Assembly: GCA_018136815.1 (NCBI GenBank)
Contig: CM030939.1
Span: 3,713,419-3,777,418 of the forward strand
Length of the DNA stretch: 64,000 bases
Direction of reading: 5' to 3'
DNA from: Isochrysis galbana
Taxonomy: Eukaryota; Haptophyta; Isochrysidales; Isochrysidaceae
Part shown: in pieces, positions 1 to 11,150 of the stretch
How positions within the stretch are numbered: position 1 is the first letter of the stretch
Layout of the letters: each line of letters starts with the position of its first letter
Program-made: the position numbers and the translations under genes
The notes under the pieces: model-generated
The model's input: the letters and a program-made list of their open reading frames with translations, nothing else
Databases searched by the model: none
Told to the model about the DNA's origin: nothing

Positions 1-119
1 CGCTCAGCAACGTTTGTTTGGGATCCGCTCACATCCCTCTGCCTCGTCGCTGACGACGTTCGACCATGGACAAATGCGCGCGCGAGTTGAGCATGTAGTC
101 CCACGTTCTTGTGTACCCT

Positions 120-380
120 TTATCGATCTTGCAGCGACACCAACCATGAAATTGAAGCTTTGATGGTATCTATTCTGGGGACTTCCCACTCGATGCTTGG
201 ACCGAACATCCACCGAAGGGTACCCCAGACGGCGTTCTGAAAATCTTCCTGAATGTTTTCCACATTGGTCCCCACATGTGCCAACCAAAAGCTCGATGTA
301 GGTGAATGTACAGTTGAGGAGAACGCCAGCTGGAGTGGGACATCATTTACTTGTGCAAGTATACCTCTTGCGGTACGCAT
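120..380 (-). CDS. Small conserved protein fragment, family shared with 55957-56352
   Basis: I do not recognise a named family. The last 55 or so residues align with the protein at 55957-56352: both have FWL..V, then an acidic/aromatic stretch (EDFQNAV here, KDYEDAV there), TL..MF, then VP.I..IK...SWLV near the C-terminus. Two diverged copies keeping the same pattern suggest a real protein family. This copy lacks the N-terminal 70 residues of the other, so it may be a last exon, a truncated gene or a relic. No catalytic motif or membrane segment is visible. Confidence 0.45.
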   Translation of the reverse strand: MRTARGILAQVNDVPLQLAFSSTVHSPTSSFWLAHVGTNVENIQEDFQNAVWGTLRWMFGPSIEWEVPRIDTIKASISWLVSLQDR

Positions 381-531
381 TACTAGGAAGATTATATTAT
401 ATTAATCCTGTCACGAAATACCTAGGCCGACACGCTTTGGCCATGCGTAAAAGCTAACGTTATGTACGAAGGCGCTTTGCGGGCACTGAGCGCGCCCTTC
501 CTCCTCGGTGCCACAAGGCAGACGAGACCAT

Positions 532-733
532 GTGTAGGCTGATGGTGATTGAACGCTTTTCCATGCGGTGGGGGGTGATGGCGATTGAACGCGTTCCCAC
601 GTGTAGGCTGATGGTGATTGAACGCTTTTCTTTGATGTTGGGGTGATGGCGATTGAACGCGTTCCACGTGTAGGCTGATGGTGATTGAACGCTTTTCTTT
701 GATGTGGGTGATGGTGATTGAGCGCTTCTCGCC
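532..733. repeat. 67-69 bp minisatellite, three units
   Basis: Units begin GTGTAGGCTGATGG at 532, 601 and 668. Each contains two half-units with the core GATGGYGATTGAACGC. The same core, followed by a TTTCC and GGGTGATGGCGA context, recurs once at about 49803-49840. The overlapping reading frames in this stretch are products of the repeat, not genes. I see no gene between 734 and 1120. Confidence 0.85.
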
Positions 734-1120
734 TTGACGTAGCGCACGCTGGCGGCCTCCACCATGGCTTTGGGGAGCCCACTTGGTACGTGGTGCCTCC
801 CCATGTGAACAAAGTTATTAACTTGACTTTGAAGGTAGCAAAGTAGTCAGTACCGAGTCAAGTGTAGGTGTTAGTCATGAATCTTAAGATTGTTTTCATT
901 ACCTTATCGAAGGTTGATGGTAGAGGGTAGGTGTGGGAACAGTCCCGGGATTGCCCCCTTGGCAGTCACAGGAACAGAACACGGAACACGTCGGTACATG
1001 CCAATACCCCTCCCTGAACTCGCATAGATGGCGAAGAAAGCTCGCAACACAACGCGGTCGGGCACGATGCAACCGGGCCCCGCTGTCGTGCGCAAAGGGG
1101 CAAACATGTGGCGTTTTCGA

Positions 1121-1888
1121 TTAGGCTCTTGGTGGCTTTCGTAGCAAGTCCGCCGCGAGCGCACAGCCGTTCAGACATCCTGCCGGGAGCAACGACTCAA
1201 GTTCCTCTTTGGGAGGTGGAGCCACACCAAAGCTGAGTTGGCACTGCAACGTCTCAAAATTCGGGCTCATAGTGACCGGGGTGCCCCATCGATCGGCAAA
1301 GTACCGCTCCGTTGGAATCTTGCACATATTTACACACAGCCCCTTGCACCCACCTTGCTCCAGCACTTTACACCTTCGGATCAGCACCCCACCGCCCCGA
1401 ACATCACCTGGAGCACGCTGCGTCAAGTTCATGTCGCCCACGAGGAAGCGGAGGAAGAACGTCGTGCAGATGGCAAGTGCTCCTGGCGCCCAGCTGCGCT
1501 TTGCAGCGACATGGTTGAAGATCTCTGGGATGGGTCCGCCGAGCGCGCCCATGATAGCTTCAGAACAGTCAGCCTGCTCCTTCACATTGTGCGCCAACTG
1601 GTATTCGCGCAGCTCCGACAGCATCCCCTCAAAGCCTGGCCGGCTGTCATACACACCTGTCTGCGCACGCAGCTCTCTCCTGAAAAGCGCCAGAAGCAGC
1701 TCGTCGACGGGCGAGAGAGGAGGCGGCTCCGGCGCGAGGGGCTGGGGCCGGATAGACGGACCACTCGGCGCTGGCCTGCTCATCGGACGCGCTGCCGGTG
1801 GGAGCGCGGGCAAGAGTGCGAGCCCCGCCACCGAGCACACGAGCAGCATGCGGCGCTCGTTCGCGCTGGCTCTGGTGGTATCTATCAC
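1121..1888 (-). CDS. D27: Beta-carotene isomerase D27-like protein (DUF4033), plastid
   Basis: The last 100 residues match the D27 (DWARF27) C-terminal domain: GGVLIRRCKVLEQGGCKGLC, then VNMCKIPTERYFADRWGTPVT and MSPNFETLQCQLSFG, with the conserved cysteine series C-x7-C-x3-C-x3-C. Plant D27 is an iron-containing isomerase acting at the 9-position of all-trans-beta-carotene in plastids, and algae have several D27-like paralogues, so the exact substrate here is an inference. The N-terminus holds a hydrophobic stretch (MLLVCSVAGLALLPALPPA) that looks like the signal part of a bipartite plastid presequence. The Met opening that stretch (about 1849) is an alternative start. Length of 255 aa is normal and no intron is needed. 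Confidence 0.85.
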   Translation of the reverse strand: MIDTTRASANERRMLLVCSVAGLALLPALPPAARPMSRPAPSGPSIRPQPLAPEPPPLSPVDELLLALFRRELRAQTGVYDSRPGFEGMLSELREYQLAHNVKEQADCSEAIMGALGGPIPEIFNHVAAKRSWAPGALAICTTFFLRFLVGDMNLTQRAPGDVRGGGVLIRRCKVLEQGGCKGLCVNMCKIPTERYFADRWGTPVTMSPNFETLQCQLSFGVAPPPKEELESLLPAGCLNGCALAADLLRKPPRA

Positions 1889-3037
1889 CTCGCCCGGAGC
1901 CTTCCGATGCTCTCCTCTCTGACCTCTGAAGCTAGATGCTAGCTATTTTACTCGTACGACAGTTTTCTTTTTGTGGGTAGTATATAACCCTAGTGCTGAG
2001 GGACCGAAGCCCTAGACGCAACGGAGCCCCTACCTCGCGATGGGAGTGTGCGCGGTTGGTGCATGACTCGTCCGGTGTATGTAGGGAGGCGTGGTAGCTA
2101 ACAAGATGATCTAGAAATCTAACACTAACACTAACACTCTTAACCCCATGAATAGATAATACTACTAGCTAAAGCTAAGCTACCTAGCTACTAGTAGTAC
2201 GTAGTATATTGTTAGATATTGATATTGAGATTGTAGATTGATATGGTAAGATTTTTAGATGCTTCATAGCGGATTGACCGGGTTCTCTTCTTCTCTTTGG
2301 TTCTGTACTATGTACCAAGCGGTGAATAAATAGTGAATAAGGGACAAGGGGAACGAGGGACGAAGGCGACCAAACACAAACAGCGAGGAGAGACACGAAA
2401 CACTTGGATACACACACGACACACGGTTGGGTTGGGGTTTGTAAAAGGGCGGAGGAGACGCGGAGATTTCGTAAAGGAACCGGGAAGGGGGCATAGGACC
2501 GAAACAAGCAACATGCAGCTCAAGAGAACTAGGGAAGAGGGAAGACGTAACTTCTCACTTTTTCGTACTCGGCGAAAAAATACCTCACGCCTAGTAGCAC
2601 CGCGTAACGATGGCGCCCACGCGCCACGAGCCTTCGCCCTCAGCTCGTCGCGCTGCTACGGCGAAGAAGGTAGTACTTGCTTGCGTGCTGGGCGCAGCCT
2701 AGCACCACTCACTGTACTTACTTACTTAGCAAAGAGCAAAAAGCGTCTTTTAGGCGCTTTCATCGCGAAAGCTGCGGCACAGATGCGCCAGCAGAGCAAT
2801 GTGCGGCGGCAGCACCTCGCGAGCGCCTTGTGCACACAGAGTATAGAGTTGGAGACGGTGCTACGTGGCACGTGAACGCGGCGTGAGAAGAGTGGAGAGT
2901 GGAGCGAACTCGAGGCAAGTGGCGCGTGGCGCAACTGTACTCTGCGGCTTGCCTATGATTCGCCGAGAGCGATGACCTCACTTTCTGTCATCACATGCGC
3001 ATGTGGCGCAAACTTTTTAACGGGTTGGTGGAGATGG
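1889..3037. other. Intergenic, no gene seen
   Basis: AT-richer sequence with short runs such as CTAACACTAACACTAACACT near 2118-2137. Frames longer than 60 codons on both strands have no recognisable domain or conserved motif. Confidence 0.6.
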
Positions 3038-3382
3038 TGAAGCGCTAGGGCCTTGTAAGAGTTTTGCGTCCGAACCCCCAAAGTTTTGTGCAAAAGTTTC
3101 GCGGAAGTTTCGCACCGAGCCCTAAAGTTTTGTGTCAAGTTGTGCATAGTTTCACGTACGTTGATTTCACGCCATTTTGGTCTACTATATGCGTGTGATG
3201 CGTGTAGTGCCTATAAACGCCGTCATCCGCGTGCGCGCTCACTACCAGATGTGCTAAAGTTGTCCGTAGTTAGTGCTATTTCTTATGGGCTTAATTTGCC
3301 GCGACCTATTGCTTGATCAGATTGTATATTATAATTATAATTATATATAGTATGGCTCTCATTCATATTCCAAAACAAAATA

Positions 3383-5226
3383 TCAAACCTTACGATCATT
3401 GTAGCGCAACATGAGCCCGGCTTGCACTTGATCAGCGAGACTCGAGGACTGCAGGTGACCAAACATACACTTCAACATAGAGAACACACGCTCACAAGAA
3501 GCAAACGATGGGGTAAGAGAGAAAGCAATACGAGCAGCCGATGCCCATGTGGGAACCTTTGAACGATTGCATGCCCACCACTGTAGCACTTTGATGGTGA
3601 AATCCTTGACGTCTCCACGATCCACTGCGAAGTCTCGGGCTGCGGCAACATACACGGGCAGCTCTCTCAGCAAGTTGCTAGCACCATTCGGCAAGATTGC
3701 AAACGAATTCATCGCGCAAAGCGAATGAACCCACGCAGAATCCATTGCATGAGCATACGAGGGATCGAAGGCCCTCAGCAGACCCATCTCTTGATGTTGT
3801 TCCTTGCAATGATACGGAGCCGCAGAATTGTCTGACAAGCGGTCTTGCAAATACGCGAGACCTCCTTTCACCTTGTCAATCAGGATTTGCCAATTTGACA
3901 GTTTGCGAACGTCGATGATAGCACGGAGCTCGGCTTCCGTGTGAATCACAAGCTGCGAGCCATCTGCATACTTCACTGAATAATTACTGCCCTGGATCTT
4001 GTCCACCTTTCCTTCGTACCACATGTTGTACGGCGCGTCGAACCACTTGTACGTCTCCAACCCCACAATGATGTTGTATTCCTGCCCATCTGAAGGCTGT
4101 AGGCATGAATATTGGTGTAAGGTACGCGCTCACAATTACAATTGAACAGTTCCCCGTGTTGCCACTGACGCACAAGACACACAGATTCGGATTCCCCATG
4201 GTCTCAAGTCCAGGTTTGCAGATTTTGGTCTCGAAATTTGCGATTCGAATTTTGTTTTTGCTGTTACTATAATTGTTGGCTCGTTTAAGGTAATAAAACG
4301 GCATGACTTCGACTTCTCGTTCTGCAGTCGCTCTGCGAGACTCTCTCTCTCTCTCTCTCCGTCCTCCTCTCTTCGGCCGACGGCGGGAAGATTCGCCGAA
4401 AACATTCTCCGGTCCCAGGATGTTCCGTGGGCATGCTTCTGTGTCGAGACGTGCTTTCGCACGCTGCCCTTAATGATGGACAGCTCCACTTTGCATGCCT
4501 TGCACAGCAGCCTTCCATTGAGGGCCTCGAGCCCTTGGTTCGGAAATTCTTGGATTCGGTGGATCGAGCTCACGCTCTTTGGGTTGGCTGTCTTCCTGCC
4601 GCTTTGCTTTCTGCCGCGCTTCTCTTCCTCCGGTTTACGGTTTATGCCGCATGACTCGACCGCGCTCGTGTGCCGCCAAGTGCGACATGCCTCCCTCTGC
4701 CTCTGAGTCGCACTCCTCTCCACTGCCCTCACCGTCGCTCTCGTCTATGCGGATGAAGGCTGCACGATCCACACGTTGTCCTCTGCTCCCTGAGCTAGGC
4801 TTACCTTGGGTGGTGGATGGCTCGTCTGCTGCCCCGTCTGCTACCTCGACGCGGCTGCGCAACGACGTACACAGCACCCACCTCTTCTGGTTACTCTGAA
4901 GAATTCTGGAGTAGAAGCTCACCTCCACCTTCTTGTCCTTGGAATCAGCGGGGTCAGGGTCTTTCTGCACGGCGACGACGGTACAGTCGCGGAGGTGCTC
5001 ATGGATGGTAGACGAGATCACCTACACGGAAGCAATGGGGGAGGCGTCCCTGCTCCTGCTCCTTCTCCTGCCGCGCATCGACGCCGGACAATTCGTCGGT
5101 GGTGGTGGTCTCCTCGATGATGCCGTTGCTTCCGGAGCCCAGCTCACTACAACACTCTCGATCCTCGTAGCACTCGTCGTCGTCGTCGTCGTCGGACTCC
5201 GCGAACTCTCTAGAGGAGTCGGCCAT
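3383..5226 (-). pseudogene. hAT transposase, broken: acidic N-terminus, zinc finger, Tudor-like segment, dimerisation domain
   Basis: Read on the minus strand: an acidic N-terminus beginning MADSSREF at 5226; a shift of frame near 5000-5020; a charged linker; a zinc-finger-like segment near 4430-4560 with EFPNQGLEALNGRLLCKACK followed by H..T.KH; a low-complexity (GA)n stretch; then, from about 4093, a Tudor/chromo-like stretch (ETYKWFDAPYNMWYEGKV, KYADGSQL). It ends with the hAT dimerisation domain (QWWA, VPTWASAARI, PSFASCERVFS, LMLRYN), stop at 3383. An acceptor-like CATGCCTACAG lies just upstream of the Tudor-like part, so part of the disruption may be intronic. The central DDE region is not found, which argues for a defective copy. 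Confidence 0.75.
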
Positions 5227-5396
5227 TGCACGTCGCGTCAATCTCACGCTACGTCGTCGCTTGCCACCTGAGCACCAAGAAGCGCGCGGGATAGTGAGTC
5301 GAGCGGGACACACACGGGTCGGAGGGGCCATGGCAGTGCGTGTACCTCGGCTGAGCGCCAAGCTCTCGCGCATGTGGTACATGAAGGTGGGCCCGG

Positions 5397-5490
5397 AGGG
5401 GAGGGGCGAGGGGCGAGGGGCGAGGAGGGAGGGGGGGGAGGGGGGAGGGGGGGGGGGGGAACGGGGGAGGGGGGGGGGGGAGGGGGGAGT
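5397..5490. repeat. Homopurine G-run tract
   Basis: About 95 bases of nearly uninterrupted G with scattered A, inside the hAT element close to its right end. It creates meaningless Gly- or Pro-rich frames on both strands. Confidence 0.9.
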
Positions 5491-5614
5491 TTTGCGCTTG
5501 GTTTCGTATTCCCGCTAAAACACCCATAAGTTTTGTGTGAGTTTCGCGCCGGCTCGCCTCTAGGGGAGTTTTGTAATAAGTTTCGCGAAACTCTTACCAG
5601 GCCCTATGAAGCGC

Positions 5615-6066
5615 TCTGGCTGCATGCGGCGGTGGCCGGTAACTCCCGCACCTGACCCGAAGCTCTCCCCTCTCTCCCTATCCTCATCGCACCCCCTGAA
5701 ACCCGCCGTCCATGGGGGGAGCCTCTCGCCCGGCCCTCCCCTGATCTACCTCACGCCTGACCCAAATCTCCCCAATGATTTTGACAGAGCCGACCTCTGC
5801 CCCGTTGATAGAGTGTTGAAATGATTCCCGGTTCATAGGTGACATCGGCCAAATAAAAGTGAACCTGAGGTCGCGGCCTCTTAACACCCGGTGTCACTAC
5901 GGCCAGCAAGAAATGAACACATTACGGTGCTCGCTCGCATCGGTGCAGCCCATATGGGGAACCTGTAGCAAATTGATCACACCTCTCCCCCGAACCTTCG
6001 AGCCCGATACATGGCAAGTACCGGCTACTCAGCGGTCGTTTGGCTTGCCACAGCCGCAACAAAACT
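5615..6066. other. Intergenic between hAT element and aminopeptidase P
   Basis: Holds the 3' flank of the aminopeptidase P gene. I see no gene or clear repeat in it. Confidence 0.5.
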
Positions 6067-8424
6067 TCACACCGAGATCGGTTTGGTGTTGCGCTCGATC
6101 CACGCGAGAGAGCGTTGCACATCTGCCTCTTGTGCCTCGGGCGACGGAGCTGTAGCAGCTGCTTGCCTTAACAGCCCCGCCGTCAGCTGCTCTCGGCAGT
6201 TCACGTGAAATGTGTCGATCCATTGTTTGTCCTCGGGTGAGAGGAGCGTCGCCTCGATCAGGTTCGGACAAAATGGCACTGGCGTGCAGTACTCGAAGCG
6301 CAAGAAGGGGCGTGAGCCCCAATCGTACTTGGTCTTGGTGGCCACCACCAGCAAGTCGGATTCCAGGCGCACGCCTATCGAGCACATGCGCGGAATGGAT
6401 GGGACCGGGGGTTGGGCGAGACATAGATGAACTGAGGGCAGGCTGCAAGCATGCTCGCCGGTTGAAAGGCTCGCAAGTATGGCCTTACCGAAGGAGCCAT
6501 CCTTGTAAAAGCCCGGCTCGTCCGAGACATACATTCCCTCTTCGATGGGCTCAAGGTACCGAGCCCGCATGGTCTCGGAGCCGACAACGGTCGAGCCGTG
6601 CACAGCGCCACCTCCGATGCCAAAGGGGCCTTCATGCACATTCAAATAGGAGCCCATGCCGTGGCCGGTGCCATGGAGGAAGTTGAGACCATCTGACCAC
6701 AGCGGCGCCCGAGCAAGCGTGTCGAGCATGAGACCCGACGTGCCCGCGGGGAAGATGGCACGAGCGAGCGCCGCGTGGCCCTGTAAGACGCGCGTGTAGG
6801 CGCGTTTCTCGTCATCGGTCGGCGCTCCAAAGTGCACGGTACGTGTAACATCGGTGGTGCCCTCGACGTACTGTCCACCTGTGTCAAGCAGGTAGATGTT
6901 GGAGGCCTCAATCTGACTGCACGTTTCGTGTGAAGCTTGGTAGTGGATGATAGCGGCATTCGAGCCAGAGGAGGAGATCGTAGGGAATGAGTCGCCAATG
7001 GCGTTCATCGCTAGGCGCCGACGGCCCATTTCGTCCGCGCCCTCCGCCTCGGACACCTATGGGCAGGGGCAACACAATGACGCATTCAACAGGTGCAGCA
7101 AAGGAAAGGCGGGCGGGCACTCGATGCGCCTAGGGAAAAAAAGATTTGCCCAGATTTGACGTGCCGAGTATCCCCGCACCTTGGCGCCTTGGGCGAGCCT
7201 GTCCTCAAGCCACGCGAGATATGACACGATAGCCGCAGCATCCTTCTTCCCAGAGGAGAGGATGCCTGCGCGCTCGATGCCGTTCTTGCGCGCCTTGAAC
7301 TTTTCGATTGGCGAGGCAAGGACGAGCTTGCGCCTCGACTCGTCGATGGCAGCGGCACACGCGAGCGTGCAGGTGCGGCCCTCCAGCATCACGCGCGACT
7401 CACTCCCTGAGCCGCCCGCGCAGGCTGCCGCGGCGCTCGCCGCATTGAAATGCGAGTAGGGACGGAGGGTGATGCGAACATTGTCCTTGTCAGGTGGCAT
7501 CTCGCCATCGCTGCCAAGTGCGACAGCCGCACCGGCGCTTCCATCTTCCATGGTAGCGACGATGCAACCCTCCCGCTCGAGGTGTTCGGCCACCCCATCT
7601 AGTTGCCGCAGCCAAAGGGTCGCATCAATCCCAGCATCGGCGCCGGAGCCTTGGAGGCTGACGACGGCATAGGAGAAGAAGACGGGATTGCACTCGATGT
7701 CCGACCCGCGTAGATTGAAGAGCCACGCGATCTGGTCCAGAGCATTGAGGATTAGGGATTGGACCTGCGCCTGACGAAGCGCGTCTGCCACGCGTCGCAG
7801 CTTGGCCGAGACAGGCTCACCCGACAAGTCGAGCGGGTGAGGCTTGATGGGATTCTCGGAGAGAGGAGGCCGGTCCGATCCCCACGCTGTGTCCACCAAG
7901 TTGGGCTCGATCAGGGCAAGAGGCTCTGTCAGTGCGGCGCCCCATTCGCTCGCGCGAGAGATGGTCACGAGGGTCGGATCGATACCCACAGGGCCGGGAA
8001 GCTTGGATCCCTCCCGAGCGAGCCAGTCCTCGACGTCGGGGACGCCAGGCTCGTTCATTCGCATGAGCACCCACTCCGTTCCCGCCAGCTGCTGCTCGGC
8101 CTGCACAAAGTAGCGCCCGTCGGTCCAGAGCAGCGCGTGCGTCGGCGTGATGAGCGCGGTCCCGGCCGAGCCGGTGAATCCTGTGAGCCACTCGCGGCGC
8201 TGGTCCTCGCGCGCGACGTACTCGGAGGAGTGGGCGTCGCCTGAGGGTACCAGGTAGCCGCCGAGCCCATGCGCCGCCAGCAGCGAGCGCATCCCCTTCA
8301 CCTTGAGCGCGTTGTCGGCCGGAGAGAAGGCATCGCACAGAGGCACGCCCGGTCGGTAGCAGCAGGGGCACGAGAGCTCAGAGGCGGCGGCCGGTCGGCG
8401 GCGGCCAAAGGTGATGTGCTGCAT
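6067..8424 (-). CDS. XPNPEP1: Xaa-Pro aminopeptidase P (M24B), three exons
   Basis: Cytosolic-type aminopeptidase P, which removes an N-terminal residue preceding proline. Exons, reading down the minus strand, are 8424-7180, 7056-6489 and 6374-6067. Intron 1 is 123 bp (AAG|GTGCGG to CATAG|GTG, phase 0) and intron 2 is 114 bp (TTCG|GTAAGG to GATAG|GCG, phase 1), giving about 706 aa. The N-terminal creatinase-like domains (DGRYFVQAEQQL; QIAWLFNLRGSD) precede the pita-bread catalytic domain. All five metal ligands are visible: D in LLDTGG, D in GTTDVTR, H in GTGHGMG, E in SDEPGF and E in VRLESD. The start at 8424 is chosen because upstream in-frame Met codons lie in a CT-repeat leader and would encode only R/E/S-rich sequence. 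Plastid or cytosol location is undecided. Confidence 0.93.
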
Positions 8425-9269
8425 CGGCCAGCCCAATCGACCGCTCCCACTTGAATCAAAGTCTCCCAGTCGGGACCTTCTTTCCTTGCACGCCCCTCCC
8501 GTCGTCGCCCTCTCGTCTCGGACTCTCTGTTCTCTCTCTCCTCTCCTCTCCTCTCCTCTCCTGTCGCCCCCGTCCCTCTCTCCCTCTCCACTCTCTTCCT
8601 CCTTCGCTCTTCTCTCCCGCGCGCTCGCTCGCCGACGAGAAGAGCGAGACAAGAAGAAATGATTTGTAGAACTACCGCCGGGGCAGAGGGTAGTGTTGGT
8701 GCATTTCTACAGATAGCAGATAGGTTATCGGCCGTAGTACGATTTTCGGAGTCGTCGCCTTGCTCCACTCCTGCGGCATTGCCGGATTGCCGGGGCATTG
8801 CCTGCGCCACCAACTGATAATACTAGAGGCTGGAGCTTCATGCGCGTGCCCGCCTCGTGGGCGTGCCCCTCAACTTCCCCAAGCAAGCCCCCATGCCCCT
8901 TGCGCGCCCATGGCCATGGCCCATGGCCCATGGCCCATGGCCCGCTGGCCAGCGCACGAGCGCACGAGCGCACGGTATGCAAGTCTGCCACGATGCCACG
9001 ATAGCCACTAAGCCACCAAGCACCAAGCCCAAATCCGCCCGGGGCCACTACACAGTCCATACCCTAGGGGAGAGTGTGAGGGATGAAGGCCAAGCGCACC
9101 TTCTCAAGTGCGTCGTCAGGAAAACCTACTTTAAGTCTACTTTTATAAGTGGGGGTCAATGGGGGCCTCGCGCCCTCCTCTCTCCATCGCGGACACCCCC
9201 CGGGGTGGGCCCGTACAACTACAATCAACCCCGGCCCCTGCCCTCTGACAGCAGGGGCTGGGCCTTCAT
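8425..9269. other. CT-rich leader of aminopeptidase P and intergenic sequence
   Basis: 8510-8650 is a pyrimidine-rich tract (CTCTCCTCTC repeats) upstream of the aminopeptidase P start, resembling the 5' leaders of other genes here. 8909-8945 carries a short CATGGCC tandem repeat. No gene is seen. Confidence 0.55.
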
Positions 9270-10980
9270 CATTCTGTCGTATTTCATACAAGGACAGGCT
9301 TTTACTTCTAAACCTGTAGGTTATTTTAAGCCTCAAGGTCTCGTCGATTGGTATACCGCCTCTTCTCTGACTTTCTCTCGATGTCATCAAAAGTTCCATG
9401 ACTGTCTTCTGTCTTCTCTCGTCCCTCGGTCGTAGCTCCCCAGCGAGATCTGCCCTCGTTGTGCTGACCCCTCTGTCGCATGTCTGCGCGTCGCTGAATT
9501 GCTCTGGTGCCGATGCTTAGCCGTCCGTCCAGGTGTGGTTAGTTTTCGCTCCGTTTGGTTTAGTTTGTGTGGTTCTGTGCCCATAGACTTCGTTTCTGTC
9601 CATGCATTGTAGTCTCCCGTGTCTACCTCGGACCTAAGAAACTCTCATTCTCATTCTCTCTCTTCCACTAGCTCGCTAGCTAGCCTCGTCCCTACTTGCC
9701 GACGCCACGCGTTGCAACCCTCCGACCGTAAGTCTACCTCCTCGCTCGAAGCGCTCGATGGCAGACACTCTCAGACCCGACTTCTACTTTGATCTGTCAG
9801 ACATCTTCCCGCAAGCAGCAAGCAACGAACCTTCCACGACCGCGTCAGCTGCCGGCTCGATCGAACGGCCCTCTGCCTATGAGCCTGTAGTCATCGCGTG
9901 TTCGACAAGCACAAATTCCGCCTTGGCGCCTACGACTGCGCCCTCTCACAGTCCCGCTCCCCCTCTGTCCACGGGAGCAGCGGGAACCTCTTTTGGCCGA
10001 CAAGGGGTCCACTTCGTCGGATCCGGCGGCTCAGCCGAGCCTCCGCAAGACCCGGCATGCCCCAAGTTGCTTTTCTCTTATTGGCCGAGGGTCTAACACG
10101 TTTAGTCAACGCCGATTCAGAGATGAAGGGAATCGCGATAGGACCCAGAGAGTTAAGGCTCGCGCAGTTCGCGGATGACACACAAATCTTAGCTATAGGG
10201 GTAGGCATCTTTATCCGGATATTTGTCTTGGATATCTCTGGGGGGGTGTCCCAAATGGATATATCTCGGATACTTCCTGGATATTTGGGGGGTGGGGGGG
10301 TGGGGGGGAGATAATTTTAGCCTTTTTGGGGGGGGGGGCACTAGCACTAACATTGACCATGCAGATGTATGTGAAGGAATTCACCAAGCAGGTGCTTGGG
10401 TGGTGGACATCTAACCACACCAAGTTCCCAACTTGGGCCTTAGCGGTAAGGGTGGCTCTTTGTCTGAGCCCCAAACCCAACTTCTTCAGAACGTGTGTTT
10501 TCATTGTTGCAATGTTTGTTTGATGCTGATCGGGCTTGTACCTTAGCTGATCAAGTGGAAGCGTCGGTGATGTTGCGGTATAACGGTATAAGCGCAACGG
10601 CAGCGGCGCGTGACGCGGACATTGGATATTTGCTTGGATATTTGGGGGGGGGCGGATGGATATTTCTTGGATATTTCTGATGGATAAATGGGGCATTTTC
10701 AATGGATAAAGATGCCTACCCCTACTTAGCTAACTCCTTCGAGTCATTGGAAAGAGCGATGCGCATCCTGGACGTCTATGGAACCGCCACCGGGGCTAGA
10801 GTCAATAAAAACAAGAGTGTACTAATACGCATGGGGTCACTTACAGGGGCGCAAGTCCCCGCGGCGCTAGCGTATCTCAAAACGCTCGGTGAGGGAGAAT
10901 ATATATGCAACCATACTGCGAGTTCCATTCTGGGAAGGACCCGGGGTCCACAAGCACACTGCCTCACGCCGCACGTGTAG
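9270..10980 (+). mobile_element. Non-LTR (LINE-like) retroelement fragment, 5' region joined to reverse transcriptase remnant
   Basis: 9270-9905 is about 80 percent identical to the reverse complement of 21925-22605, covering a shared non-coding leader and the start of a first ORF (MADTLRPDFYFDLSDIFPQA from 9758). After a junction or deletion near 9905-9960 the sequence reads as reverse transcriptase: an RG..R...P..LLF-type segment in more than one frame, then LAEGLTRLVN and the catalytic QFADDTQIL at about 10164-10190. It resumes after 10732 with NSFESLERAMRILDVYGTATG and ARVNKNKSVLI. The element is dead: it is shifted in frame, deleted, and split by the hAT miniature element at 10196-10724. 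The 3' end is lost near 10980. Confidence 0.7.
10196..10724. mobile_element. hAT miniature element with perfect 21-bp terminal inverted repeats, nested in LINE
   Basis: Both ends, read inwards, begin TAGGGGTAGGCATC and continue identically for 21 bp (10196-10216 and 10704-10724). The octamer CTTAGCTA flanks both sides (10188-10195 and 10725-10732). Subterminal GGATATTTGG motifs are repeated near both ends. Inside is a frameshifted remnant of the hAT dimerisation domain on the plus strand (LGWWTSNHTKFPTWALAVRVA, then ADQVEASVMLRYNG, about 10356-10590), so it derives from a full element. Removing it and one octamer restores a continuous LINE reverse transcriptase frame. Confidence 0.95.
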
Positions 10981-11150
10981 CGGAGATTTTTAAGAAGATT
11001 TTTTTATATTATTATCAGGTGCGTCGTCAAAGCGCGGGCGCTTCGGCGACAGCAGCGTGTCCATGAGCGCAATCGTCTGCGCTTACGCGGCAGCGAGAGA
11101 CAAGAGGGCGGGGAGCGGCGCGCGCTCCATCGCCCTATTGTTGTAACGAT

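Larger units (their letters stand above)
3046..5606. mobile_element. hAT-superfamily DNA transposon with intact ends and 8-bp target duplication
   Basis: The left end reads TAGGGCCTTGTAAGAGTTT and the right end, read inwards on the minus strand, TAGGGCCTGGTAAGAGTTT, a near-perfect terminal inverted repeat. The octamer TGAAGCGC stands immediately outside both ends (3038-3045 and 5607-5614), the target duplication expected of hAT transposition. Subterminal AAAGTTTTGTG/AAGTTTCGCG motifs are repeated near both ends. The 2561-bp interior encodes pieces of a hAT transposase on the minus strand but lacks the central catalytic region, so this is probably an internally deleted copy. The element at 52494-53086 has the same terminal repeat. 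Confidence 0.9.

Noticed and set aside
532..733. CRISPR-like array
   Set aside because: Units are contiguous and lack unique spacers; the context is eukaryotic.
1209..1942. Two long plus-strand frames (234-237 codons) over the D27-like gene
   Set aside because: They are antisense to a gene with clear D27 motifs and have no recognisable domain; GC-rich third positions keep the opposite strand open.
7057..7179. Reading straight through the first aminopeptidase P intron as coding (IWANLFFPRRIECPPAFPL)
   Set aside because: The frame hits a stop, consensus splice sites are present, and joining AAG to GTGTCC restores the conserved family sequence.
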